33,605 nt of DNA from an uncultured Candidatus Melainabacteria bacterium (GCA_934777245.1 CAKVND010000020.1:1-33605); one strand, 5' to 3'. Numbered from the stretch's first letter, positions 7,699 through 14,803 are shown. Program-made: numbers and translations. The notes: generated from the sequence alone by a model not told the origin.

Positions 7699-9246
7699 TT
7701 ATTTTATTGTTTTAGACTGGCATTTTTGCTTATTTTTAAGAAGCAAGATAATTAAAATTGCGCTTAAAGAAAGTAACGCCATTAATGTAAAAATATCAAA
7801 AAATGCGCCAAGTCGAGCCTGCGCTAAAAGCTGTTTATACAGTAATCCGTTTGCTTTTTTTGATGCTACAACTGCCGGATAATAAGTCATCATTTTGTGT
7901 TTAAACGCTGTGAATTTTATCAAAAACAAAGGATTATGCGGCGCAAGGTTTGCAACATAATAATTTTGATATACCTGTGAAACTCTTGCGATAAACGTTG
8001 ATGAAGCGGATGTTGAAACCGCGGTCAAAATATTTTTAAATAAAGCGTGCAAGGACGCAGCATCCGCGTTTTTGCTTGCAGGCAGAGTTTGAAATGATAA
8101 GGCTGTTATTGGCACAAACGCAATAGGCACACCAATACAAAGTAAAATATTAGGTAAAACGATGCTTTCCATTGATGATGTCGGATTCATTTGTGTCAAC
8201 ATCAAAAGCGCGCAAGCCATTACTATAAACCCAAGGGAAGACAATAGCTTTTGGTTAACATATTTTGAGACTTCTCCAACCACGATTAAACCTATCAAAC
8301 AAACAACTGCTCTAGGAAACATAGTTAAACCTGACATTGATGGGCTGTAACCGATTAAACTTTGTACAAACATTGGAACAAGTAATAGTGTTGAATACAA
8401 AATTATGTTAATAAACGAGCTTGCAACAGTTCCAAATAAGAAATTTCGGTCTTTGAATACTCGAATATCAATTACAGGATACTTATATTCAAGTTCCCAT
8501 ACGTAAAAGAATACAAACGAGAATATACAAACTCCGGTTGTCCAACAAATCCAAGTTTCGTCAAACCAATTGTATTGTTGACCTTTATCCAAAACTACCT
8601 GCATACATCCCATTGCTATTACAATTGAAGTGTACCCAACAATATCAAATTTTTTATTATATTTTTGTTTAACAGGAGTTTCATCCGCTACAAAAAGTTT
8701 TATTAAAAGTAAAGATAATAAAGAAAGCGGAATATTGATTATAAAAATCCATTGCCAAGAATAATTATCCGTTAAATAACCTCCGACAAACGGGCCTGCA
8801 AGCGGTGAAAACATAGCAGCAACTCCAAATAATGCCATTGCGACACCTCTCTGTTCAGGAGGAAAAACCTCCAATAAAACCGCTTGACAAAGTGGTAAAA
8901 TTGCACCACTTCCTATCCCTTGAACAATTCTTGCTAAGATTAAGGCTTGCAAGTTTGGTGCTAAAATACACAACAAACAGCCCAGTGCAAAAATTATAAT
9001 ACTGTAATAGAAAAGTAATTTTTTCCCGATTAACCGAACCAAATACCCTGTTACAGGCAGCATCAAACCGCCAGAGATGATATAGCAAGTAATAACGGTA
9101 TTTGCTTCATATTGCGTTGCTCCGAAAAAACCGGCAATGTGCGGTTGACTTACATTTGTTCCTGATGAAGCTGCCAAAGCTAAAAACGATGGTAACAATA
9201 CCGCAAATGCAACTATAAAAGGATTAATTGTCTTTTTGTTTTCCAT
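7699..9246 (-). CDS. emrB: MFS multidrug exporter, DHA2 family (EmrB/QacA type, 14 TM)
   Basis: A 515-aa inner-membrane proton-drug antiporter. It has the features of 14-helix DHA2 transporters: motif A-like 'LPVTGYLVRLIGKK' between helices 2 and 3, and the antiporter motif C 'MFSPLAGPFVGGYLTDNYSW' in helix 5. Length is typical for EmrB. The start ATG at 9246 lies inside the end of the emrA-like gene (23-bp overlap), so translation is coupled; no strong separate ribosome site is visible. It is the last gene of the marR-emrA-emrB operon and would export amphipathic compounds, driven by the proton gradient, through the adaptor and an outer-membrane channel, presumably the one encoded at 13434. 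Substrate cannot be inferred. The last 27-bp stretch of coding sequence near its end is duplicated downstream. Confidence 0.92.
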   Translation of the reverse strand: MENKKTINPFIVAFAVLLPSFLALAASSGTNVSQPHIAGFFGATQYEANTVITCYIISGGLMLPVTGYLVRLIGKKLLFYYSIIIFALGCLLCILAPNLQALILARIVQGIGSGAILPLCQAVLLEVFPPEQRGVAMALFGVAAMFSPLAGPFVGGYLTDNYSWQWIFIINIPLSLLSLLLIKLFVADETPVKQKYNKKFDIVGYTSIVIAMGCMQVVLDKGQQYNWFDETWICWTTGVCIFSFVFFYVWELEYKYPVIDIRVFKDRNFLFGTVASSFINIILYSTLLLVPMFVQSLIGYSPSMSGLTMFPRAVVCLIGLIVVGEVSKYVNQKLLSSLGFIVMACALLMLTQMNPTSSMESIVLPNILLCIGVPIAFVPITALSFQTLPASKNADAASLHALFKNILTAVSTSASSTFIARVSQVYQNYYVANLAPHNPLFLIKFTAFKHKMMTYYPAVVASKKANGLLYKQLLAQARLGAFFDIFTLMALLSLSAILIILLLKNKQKCQSKTIK

Positions 9247-10339
9247 CTTTGATTCTAACCTTTGGAACTACTGACATACCGGGAACAATATTATAGTGAG
9301 AGATATCCTCGTCAAACACAATTTTTACAGGTACTCTTTGAACGATTTTAACGTAACTACCAACTGCGTTTTCAGGAGGGAACAAGCTGGATTTTGCGCC
9401 TGTCGCTCTTTGAATACTGTCTACGTGTGCTTTAAACCTTTTATTCGGATAAGTATCAACCTTTACCTTTACTGGTTGTCCTGCGTGCATGTGTGTAATT
9501 TGCATTTCTTTAAAATTTGCAACAACCCAAACTTGTTCAGGAACAATGTTCATAAGTGGCTGACCAATGTTTACATAGTTACCTTTTTCAACGCTTCTTG
9601 CAGCAACCATACCGTCTTGAGGAGCATAAATTTTTGTATATTTTAAATTCAATTCTGCTTGCTCAACTTCGGCTTCTAATTTTTCTATAGTCGCTTCATC
9701 AGCTTTAGCTTTAGCTTTTCCTGATTCCAATGCGTGTTTTGCAGCGTCTGCCTGTTCCTGAGCAGAATTATAATCAGCTTTTGCGACATCTAACGCAGTT
9801 TTAGCTCTTTCATAAGCTTGTTTAGAAACAATTCCGTCTTTGTATAAATCTTTGTATCTCGCAAAATCTTTTTGAGCAAAATCCAACTTTGATTCTGCAG
9901 AAGAAATATCTTCAAAAGATTTGTTTACTTTAGACGCACTTTCATCAACTTTTTTTGTAGACATATTGAAAGCTGCTTTTGCTTCTTCAAGTTTTGCATT
10001 TGCTTGATTTAAAGCGACTTCAAAATCCTTCGGGTCAAGTTCAACAAGCAAAGTACCTGCTTTAACATTTTGGTTATCATCAACTAATAAATTGACAACA
10101 GGTGCTGCAACACGCGGTGCAACAGAAACAAGACGACCTTCAACAAACGCATCATCTGTTGATTGATAAAAAGTTGCGTGTATAGCCGCTGTTATTCCAA
10201 GTATTATAAGAATCGCAGCTGTTATACTCGGTACAATTACGCGTTTTTTCTTATACTCAGGACGCCTTTTTTTTAGACGTTTTTTCGCTTCTTTTACAAA
10301 TTCCGGTGGATTTTTATCTTCATGTTGTTTTTTTGCCAT
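9224..10339 (-). CDS. emrA: HlyD/EmrA-type periplasmic adaptor (membrane fusion protein)
   Basis: A 371-aa adaptor that bridges the inner-membrane exporter and the outer-membrane channel. A basic cytoplasmic N-terminus (1-33) is followed by a single membrane anchor (about 34-57), a first lipoyl half-motif ('APRVAAPVVNLLVDDNQNVK'), a long alpha-hairpin coiled coil rich in Ala, Lys and Glu (about 105-230), the second lipoyl half ('KIYAPQDGMVAARSVEKGNY') and a beta-barrel domain. The length fits EmrA. The ribosome site AGGTGAT overlaps the stop codon of marR, 8 bp upstream, so the three genes form one operon. Confidence 0.94.
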   Translation of the reverse strand: MAKKQHEDKNPPEFVKEAKKRLKKRRPEYKKKRVIVPSITAAILIILGITAAIHATFYQSTDDAFVEGRLVSVAPRVAAPVVNLLVDDNQNVKAGTLLVELDPKDFEVALNQANAKLEEAKAAFNMSTKKVDESASKVNKSFEDISSAESKLDFAQKDFARYKDLYKDGIVSKQAYERAKTALDVAKADYNSAQEQADAAKHALESGKAKAKADEATIEKLEAEVEQAELNLKYTKIYAPQDGMVAARSVEKGNYVNIGQPLMNIVPEQVWVVANFKEMQITHMHAGQPVKVKVDTYPNKRFKAHVDSIQRATGAKSSLFPPENAVGSYVKIVQRVPVKIVFDEDISHYNIVPGMSVVPKVRIKDGKQKDN

Positions 10340-10347
10340 AATATCAC

Positions 10348-10800
10348 CTAAACCAGTGTCTTCAATTTCATATTTTCTTCTATTTTATCCAAAATTTCTA
10401 AGAAATTATCAATTTCTTCTTGTGCAAGTCCTTTTATAGAATCTTGCCAAACATTTAAAACTACGGGAAGCATACTATCACAAATTTCTCTACCTTGTTG
10501 AGTTATATACAACTTTTTGACTTGTCTGCCTTCCGTATCGACTTCAGAAGTTAAATAACCTTTATCTTCCAAAATCGCACAAATTCTTGTCATATTCGGA
10601 CGATCTTTGTATGTGATATCTCCTAACTGTCTCAAATACATTCCATTGTGCTCTTTAAGTGCATACAAAACCGTAAACTGTTCAGGTCTTAAATCATGTT
10701 CGCTTTTTTTGAACGTCTGAGTTGCGAATAATTTAGACAAATGCCCCGCTCTGGAGAGCCTTAATCCGATTTTTTGTTTTAGTAAAATATCTTTTTTCAT
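10348..10800 (-). CDS. MarR-family repressor of the efflux operon
   Basis: A 150-aa winged-helix regulator. The core reads 'LRPEQFTVLYALKEHNGMYL', then the recognition region 'DRPNMTRICAILEDKGYL' and the wing 'DTEGRQVKKLYITQQGREIC', flanked by the N- and C-terminal dimerisation helices usual for MarR. I place the start at the ATG at 10800, preceded by AAAGGG; upstream in-frame ATGs would put the operator inside the gene. It heads marR-emrA-emrB. A palindromic operator overlaps its -10 and recurs before the outer-membrane channel gene at 13434. It therefore most likely represses all four genes and is released by a pump substrate, as known for MarR and EmrR. Confidence 0.93.
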   Translation of the reverse strand: MKKDILLKQKIGLRLSRAGHLSKLFATQTFKKSEHDLRPEQFTVLYALKEHNGMYLRQLGDITYKDRPNMTRICAILEDKGYLTSEVDTEGRQVKKLYITQQGREICDSMLPVVLNVWQDSIKGLAQEEIDNFLEILDKIEENMKLKTLV

Positions 10801-10810
10801 ATCATCCCTT

Positions 10811-10847
10811 TGTGTTATCATCATAACACAAGAATGATAAGTGTAAA
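10811..10847 (-). promoter_or_regulatory. Promoter of marR-emrAB with overlapping MarR operator
   Basis: On the minus strand a -35 TTTACA (10847-10842) and a -10 TATGAT (10825-10820) are 16 bp apart. The -10 lies inside the palindrome TGTGTTATCATCATAACACA (10811-10830), which has 8-bp perfect arms and a 4-bp centre. A repressor on this site would block polymerase. The same palindrome stands in front of the channel gene at 13434. Confidence 0.8.
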
Positions 10848-10870
10848 TATAACAATTTATTTTTTTCTTA

Positions 10871-10993
10871 AATAGAATAAATCAACTTAATCAAGTTACA
10901 AACATTAAGTCAAGACTAAATTTGAACGACATTCGCGCCGCGAGCGTTTTTTAGCGAGCGGCGTGGTATTCGTTTAGTTTATCAATATTTATC
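10871..10993. repeat. Cassette-flanking repeat, short copy (A)
   Basis: This 123-bp segment matches the two outer parts of the larger element at 12762-13326, in the same orientation. Bases 10871-10960 match 12762-12851, and 10958-10993 match 13291-13326, with few differences. It keeps one arm of the terminal inverted repeat (CGCCGCGAGCG at 10936-10946) but lacks the roughly 440 bp between the arms. The rest of 10994-11087 holds a segment at 11007-11025 (CCCTTGAAGAGGGGACATG) that resembles one at 17162-17181. Confidence 0.8.
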
Positions 10994-11087
10994 TCGTACA
11001 GTAGTGCCCTTGAAGAGGGGACATGTCTGAAATTTGTCGTTTGTAAATTTATATTAATTACCATCAAAAAAGATATTTTATTATGTA

Positions 11088-11160
11088 ATTGCATAAACAC
11101 AAATTTGTAATTTGCAATTATATTGCATAAATATTTTTCAATTTGAATTCATCATGCAAT
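11088..11160. promoter_or_regulatory. Cluster of ATTGCAT-type sites upstream of the XRE gene
   Basis: ATTGCAT occurs at 11088-11094 and 11122-11128, its complement ATGCAAT at 11154-11160, and TTGCAAT at 11112-11118. The middle two form an inverted repeat with a 3-bp centre. Similar sites (AATGCAACT, ATCATGCAT) recur at 11576-11592 between the XRE and LysM genes. They are reasonable candidate operators for the XRE protein encoded at 11225. Confidence 0.4.
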
Positions 11161-11224
11161 ATATTAAATGTTTATGCCGAATTAGGTCATTTTTATTTTG
11201 ATAATAATTCCATAAAATTATACT

Positions 11225-11551
11225 ATGGATGTAAAAAAGGAACTCGGATTAAAAATCAAAAGGTTAAGACAAAAAGAAGGGCTTACTCAAGAACAATTCG
11301 CAGAGAAGTTGAATATTGCAACTCGTACATTAGCCGGTATTGAAATAGGCGAAAGCTTTGTTTCAGCACAAACAATTGAGAATATTCTTCGTTTTTCCGA
11401 TATTTCTTTTGAAGATTTTTTTATTTCCAGCCATTTAAGACCTACAGAAGACTTACTTAATGACATCTATACCTATTTAGATAAAGTAAAAGATGATAGA
11501 GAAAAAATTGAAAGTATATATAAAGTTGTAAAAGCCTTGGCCAATGAATAA
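11225..11551 (+). CDS. XRE-family regulator of the LysM cassette
   Basis: A 108-aa protein with an N-terminal helix-turn-helix ('GLKIKRLRQKEGLTQEQFAE', 'NIATRTLAGIEIGESFVSAQ', residues 8-65) and a helical C-terminal tail of about 35 residues ('LNDIYTYLDKVKDDREKIES'). No ribosome site precedes the ATG at 11225. A TATACT hexamer lies right before it, too close to be its own promoter in the usual sense, so the true start or leader is uncertain. It is the first gene of the interrupting cassette, 151 bp ahead of the LysM gene, and shares candidate sites with that intergenic gap. It probably regulates that gene and itself. It is not closely similar to the XRE protein at 4559 beyond the fold. Confidence 0.85.
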   Translation: MDVKKELGLKIKRLRQKEGLTQEQFAEKLNIATRTLAGIEIGESFVSAQTIENILRFSDISFEDFFISSHLRPTEDLLNDIYTYLDKVKDDREKIESIYKVVKALANE

Positions 11552-11603
11552 TTATTAAGAAATATTAAGCTTTATAATGCAACTATCATGCATATTGTGA
11601 AGT

Positions 11604-11628
11604 TTTTATGAATTTTAAATTCATAAAA
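11604..11628. other. 25-nt AT-rich palindrome in front of the LysM gene
   Basis: Arms of 12 nt (11604-11615 and 11617-11628) are perfectly complementary around one base. It lies between the XRE stop and the LysM start, about 75 bp before the latter. It could be a DNA operator or a weak terminator/attenuator hairpin. Confidence 0.4.
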
Positions 11629-11702
11629 TAGGCAATTTTTAAATCTAAAATTACTTTATATTTATACAGAGCAAACACGAGTATAAATAAGGAGATTTAA
11701 AA

Positions 11703-12650
11703 ATGACAAATTACACAGTTCAAGCAGGCGATACTTTATCTAAAATCGCAAAAGCACATGGTACAACAGTTTCAGAATTAGCTAAACAAAATAGTATCAC
11801 AGATGTTAACAAAATTGAAATTGGTCAAGAATTAAGTTTGGGTAAAACAACAGATTCAACACCAACACCACCTGAAGAACAAACCGTTGGTTTAGATAGT
11901 TTTGAAAAGAAATCTACACAAAATTCAAATGACATTTCTCCATTTGCTTACGCAACCGGTGGAGCTGTAGCATATGGAGTAGGGTCAAAAGTTTTGCCAA
12001 AAGCTACTAGCGAAGCAAGAACATTGTATTCAAGTGCAAAAACAGGTATGGAAAAAGCATATACAAACATGAAAGCTACTGCAAAGCACAATGCAAAAGC
12101 TGTAAGAACTTTTGTAGCACAAAAAGCTAAGCACGCTGCGAAATCCGCAGAATTACACTATGCTTTTGGTAAGGATGCTGTTCAAAAAGGAGTACAAAGA
12201 AGTGGAAATGCAGTAAAAAATGTTGCTCATAATGTTACACAAAAAGCTAGACACGCTGCAAAATCAGCAGAATTACACTATGCTTTTGGTAAAGATGCTG
12301 TCCAAAAAGGTGCAAAAAATGCTATAAATAAAACAAAAGTTGGTGGACGTTATACAAGATTTATTGCAAATACTAAGGTCGCACCAAAATTGATTAAAGG
12401 TGCTTCAAGATACGCAGCCCCTCTTGCAGCTGTGTATGGAATGTATGAAGTAAAAACTGCATACGACAAAGGTGGTGAAAAAGCTGCAATAAAACAAGCT
12501 GTAAAAACTGGTGGCGGACTTGCCGGTGGCTGGGCAGGTGCAAAAGTAGGAGCAGCCGTTGGTAGTTTTGCAGGCCCAATCGGCACTGTTATTGGTGGTG
12601 TTGCCGGTGGTATCCTTGGATATTGTTTGGGTGAAAAATTATGTTCATAA
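11703..12650 (+). CDS. LysM-domain protein with 24-residue repeats and a glycine-zipper C-terminus
   Basis: A 315-aa protein. Residues 1-47 are a LysM domain ('YTVQAGDTLSKIAKAHGTT', 'KIEIGQELSLG'), a fold that binds N-acetylglucosamine polymers such as peptidoglycan. There is no signal peptide, so export, if any, must use another route. A Thr/Pro linker follows, then an Ala/Lys-rich amphipathic middle with two nearly identical 24-residue repeats (140-163 and 180-203; core 'HAAKSAELHYAFGKDAVQ'). The C-terminal part (about 255-310) is rich in Gly/Ala with GxxxG spacing ('GGGLAGGWAGAKVGAAVGS', 'GTVIGGVAGGILGYCLGEKL'), a glycine zipper typical of proteins that insert in or pack against membranes. 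AAGGAG at 11689-11694 is ideally spaced. A strong hairpin follows the stop. The function is unknown; it could be structural or a membrane-active effector. Confidence 0.88.
   Translation: MTNYTVQAGDTLSKIAKAHGTTVSELAKQNSITDVNKIEIGQELSLGKTTDSTPTPPEEQTVGLDSFEKKSTQNSNDISPFAYATGGAVAYGVGSKVLPKATSEARTLYSSAKTGMEKAYTNMKATAKHNAKAVRTFVAQKAKHAAKSAELHYAFGKDAVQKGVQRSGNAVKNVAHNVTQKARHAAKSAELHYAFGKDAVQKGAKNAINKTKVGGRYTRFIANTKVAPKLIKGASRYAAPLAAVYGMYEVKTAYDKGGEKAAIKQAVKTGGGLAGGWAGAKVGAAVGSFAGPIGTVIGGVAGGILGYCLGEKLCS
12120..12311 (+). repeat. Two 72-bp in-frame repeats within the LysM gene
   Basis: Bases 12120-12191 and 12240-12311 encode the same 24 residues with one Lys-to-Arg change; most of the few base differences are silent. 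The period is 120 bp. Silent differences show that selection has kept the repeated peptide after duplication. Confidence 0.9.
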
Positions 12651-12662
12651 GTATATAATGTT

Positions 12663-12700
12663 TATCAAAAAGGATGACTTAAATGTCATCCTTTCTGATA
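12663..12700 (+). terminator. Hairpin terminator after the LysM gene
   Basis: A 16-bp stem with one mismatch (12663-12678 with 12685-12700) and a 6-nt loop begins 13 bases after the stop. The T-run after it is poor, so efficiency is uncertain, but position and stem strength fit termination. Confidence 0.7.
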
Positions 12701-12761
12701 ATTAAAGTTTTACACACTCCAAATTTTGTTTTGCAGTTTAAATCCTCACCCGAATTTCTAA

Positions 12762-13326
12762 AATAAAATAAAATCAACTTAATCAGGTTACTAACATTGA
12801 GTCAAGACTAAATTTGAACGACATTCGCGCCGCGAGCGTTTTTAGCGAGCGCTAGAGTGCAGGCTCTGCCTGCTACATCCATTCATACCACAACCGTAAG
12901 GTTGTAGAAAACTGTAAAAGTTTCTTCTTTTTGCTTACTTTTTCTTCTTGCTTTTTCAAAGAAGAAAAAGTAAGAAGAAGTTTGAAATAAAAAGTTTTTT
13001 TGAAATGTCCTTTTCTTTCTCTTTTGTTGCGAAATAAAGAGAAAGAAAAGAACGAAAAGAAAGAGAAAACACGCAATAGTTTCCTACGCTCTTACGAGCG
13101 TGGTTCAAATGAATGTAGCGGATTTTCGGTAGGGCGATGTCGAGCGTAAGCGAGCAAGCCCGTAAGAGCAAATAACATGAAAATAACAAGAAAAATCCGT
13201 AAGGATTTGTTGTTATTGAAATGTTATGCTCGCCCGAATAATCCAAGACAGCGGGTAAACCCGCACTTTCACGCTCGCTAAAAAACGCTCGCGGCGTGGT
13301 ATTCGTTTAGTTTGTCAATATTTATC
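12762..13326. repeat. Large palindromic element with 24-bp terminal inverted repeats (copy B, long form)
   Basis: Arms at 12828-12851 and 13272-13296 are inverted copies, differing by one A. They bound a 469-bp element; outside them the flanks match the short copy at 10871-10993. The interior is a series of hairpins: 12857-12876 (GCAGGC/GCCTGC), a GTAA-capped ACAACC/GGTTGT stem near 12892, a 16-bp stem at 12934-12974, a 15-bp stem at 13010-13050, ACGCTC/GAGCGT at 13086-13101, and a long imperfect stem at 13174-13225 capped by GTAA. No gene is credible inside: open frames there are Phe/Lys-rich readings of the palindromes. It may be a non-coding mobile repeat (MITE-like) or a composite of several. 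This covers the gene-free stretch 12701-13395. Confidence 0.75.
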
Positions 13327-13342
13327 ATGGACAGAATTGTAG

Positions 13343-13360
13343 GGTGCAATTTTTTGCACC
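13343..13360. other. Hairpin GGTGCAA / TTGCACC before the channel gene
   Basis: A 7-bp perfect stem with a TTTT loop follows TGTAGG, the same lead as the palindrome at 7647. It lies between the large repeat and the second MarR operator. It may end transcription coming from the cassette side. Confidence 0.45.
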
Positions 13361-13395
13361 ATTAACAAAAGAATAAATATTCTCTTTTAAAATTT

Positions 13396-13415
13396 TGTGT
13401 TATCATAATAACACA
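13396..13415 (+). promoter_or_regulatory. Second MarR operator, upstream of the outer-membrane channel gene
   Basis: TGTGTTATCATAATAACACA has the same 8-bp arms as the operator at 10811-10830 and differs only at one central base. It ends 18 bp before the ATG at 13434. The sequence match with the marR side extends to 50 bp (42 identical). A -10-like TATCAT (13401-13406) lies inside it; a good -35 is not obvious. Confidence 0.8.
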
Positions 13416-13433
13416 AGAAGGATAAGTATTAGT

Positions 13434-14792
13434 ATGACAATTAAAAAGATTTTAATATTATTACTTTTGTTTTTATCATTGCCTGTTAGCGCAAAACAAA
13501 CAGTAGACCGCTTTAGCTACATTAATTTAGACTGGTGGAAGAACTACAACGACGAAATTTTGATTGAGCATTTGCAAACTCTCTATAACAACAACCACGA
13601 TTTGAAAATTGCAGAACTCAAAACAAAGCAATCAGAAGAAAATGTTAGATTAGTCGGTGCAAACCAATTGCCACAAGTTGGTTTTGACGGTAGTTTTTCC
13701 AGAGTATTAAGCGGACCTCAAACAGAATTCGGTAATATTATCATTCCCGAATATTCGCAAAATGAGCTATTTATGCCACTAAGTGCTTCTTACGAAATCG
13801 ATATTTGGGGTCAAAATTACCTAAATAGAAAGAGTGCGAAGAAACAAAAAGAAATTGCGGAACAACAAGAACGCGCGACATACATTTACATGACATCAAT
13901 TTTTGCTTCAAATTATTACAACTTGATTAAGACAGATGAATTAGAAAAAACTCTAAAAGAGATAATCGCAATTCAAACCGATGTTGTAAAAATGACCGAA
14001 AAGAAATACAATGCAGGACTTGCACCTATCAATGAATTATTGAACGAGCGCCAAACATTGGTTAGATTTGAACAAGATTTGAATAAGGTTAGTGAAAATA
14101 AAAAAGTTTTAAACAACGAACTTATTACGCTATTAGCCCTAAAAACAGATAAAGAAATTGAACACTCTTCTTTTGACAAGGTTTCTAATCCAAAAACGCC
14201 TGATTCTTTATCTACTACTATTATTCAATATCGTCCTGATTTAATTTGTGCAGAAGATTATGTCAAAAAAACAGGAATAGATGTTAAAGTAGCAAGAAGA
14301 GAATTTTTGCCTAAGTTCTTCTTATACGGCACAATGGGATTTAACGCATACCGTTGGAACAGAATGTTTTCTCCTGAAACATTTTTAGCAAATATCGGTA
14401 TTGCTCCAAGTTGGGATATTTTTACCGGCGGAGCAAAACTTGCAAGATATAGAATTAATAAATATGAATACAAAAAGTCTATCGAAAAATACGAAAAAAC
14501 AGTTTTGACATCTATTCAAGAAGTTAACGATGCGATGGTTTCCGTTAAAACAACAAAAGCAAATTTGATTAAAGCGGATGAAGCATATTCCATTGAGCAA
14601 GAAAAACACAAATTAGCAGAAAAACAATTTACAATCGGCGATTCTTCTAAATTGGATGAAATGAAATCTAATGTTAATTTGCTAATCGTTAAACAACACG
14701 AAATATCTTCAAAAATTGATAGCGTAATTTCTACAATTTCGTTATACAACGCCGTTGGTGGAATTGATTACACCAAAGCTGAAAACTTATAA
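13434..14792 (+). CDS. Outer-membrane efflux channel (TolC/NodT-type OMF)
   Basis: A 452-aa outer-membrane factor that would complete a tripartite pump with the EmrA/EmrB-like proteins encoded at 7699-10339. The ATG at 13434, with AAGGA 11 nt upstream, gives a clean signal peptide ('MTIKKILILLLLFLSLPVSA', cleavage likely before Lys21); a frame extension to 13395 would run through the operator and is rejected. The mature protein shows the two-fold repeat of long coiled-coil helices and beta strands ('LPQVGFDGSFSRV', 'LPKFFLYGTMGFNAY', 'SWDIFTGGAKLARY'). No lipobox Cys is present, so it is not a NodT-type lipoprotein. The shared operator says it is controlled by the MarR encoded at 10348. Its promoter region lies beside the large repeat element. 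Confidence 0.93.
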   Translation: MTIKKILILLLLFLSLPVSAKQTVDRFSYINLDWWKNYNDEILIEHLQTLYNNNHDLKIAELKTKQSEENVRLVGANQLPQVGFDGSFSRVLSGPQTEFGNIIIPEYSQNELFMPLSASYEIDIWGQNYLNRKSAKKQKEIAEQQERATYIYMTSIFASNYYNLIKTDELEKTLKEIIAIQTDVVKMTEKKYNAGLAPINELLNERQTLVRFEQDLNKVSENKKVLNNELITLLALKTDKEIEHSSFDKVSNPKTPDSLSTTIIQYRPDLICAEDYVKKTGIDVKVARREFLPKFFLYGTMGFNAYRWNRMFSPETFLANIGIAPSWDIFTGGAKLARYRINKYEYKKSIEKYEKTVLTSIQEVNDAMVSVKTTKANLIKADEAYSIEQEKHKLAEKQFTIGDSSKLDEMKSNVNLLIVKQHEISSKIDSVISTISLYNAVGGIDYTKAENL

Positions 14793-14803
14793 CAAAACGC
14801 CAC

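Noticed and set aside
7601..7882. A 93-codon plus-strand frame across the palindromes and the MFS 3' end
   Set aside because: It starts inside a palindromic repeat and is antisense to clear transporter coding sequence.
11143..11343. A 66-codon frame overlapping the start of the cassette XRE gene
   Set aside because: It overlaps the HTH coding region in another frame and shows no domain or ribosome site.
12350..12586. Pro/Ala-rich minus-strand frames inside the LysM gene
   Set aside because: They are the complement of the Gly/Ala codons of the glycine zipper and have no start signals.
11225..12650. Toxin-antitoxin pair (XRE plus LysM protein)
   Set aside because: The second gene is much larger than usual toxins, order and spacing (151 bp gap, own hairpin) do not fit, and no known toxin domain is visible.
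12873..13246. Open frames of 67 and 96 codons on the minus strand in the repeat element
   Set aside because: They are Phe/Ser/Lys-rich readings of the palindromic pyrimidine/purine tracts, with no ribosome site and no domain.
13395..13433. Upstream extension of the channel gene by 13 codons
   Set aside because: It would translate through the MarR operator and spoil the signal peptide; the ATG at 13434 has a good ribosome site.
10811..13445. Insertion sequence or prophage carrying the XRE/LysM genes
   Set aside because: No transposase, integrase or phage structural gene lies within the flanking repeats.
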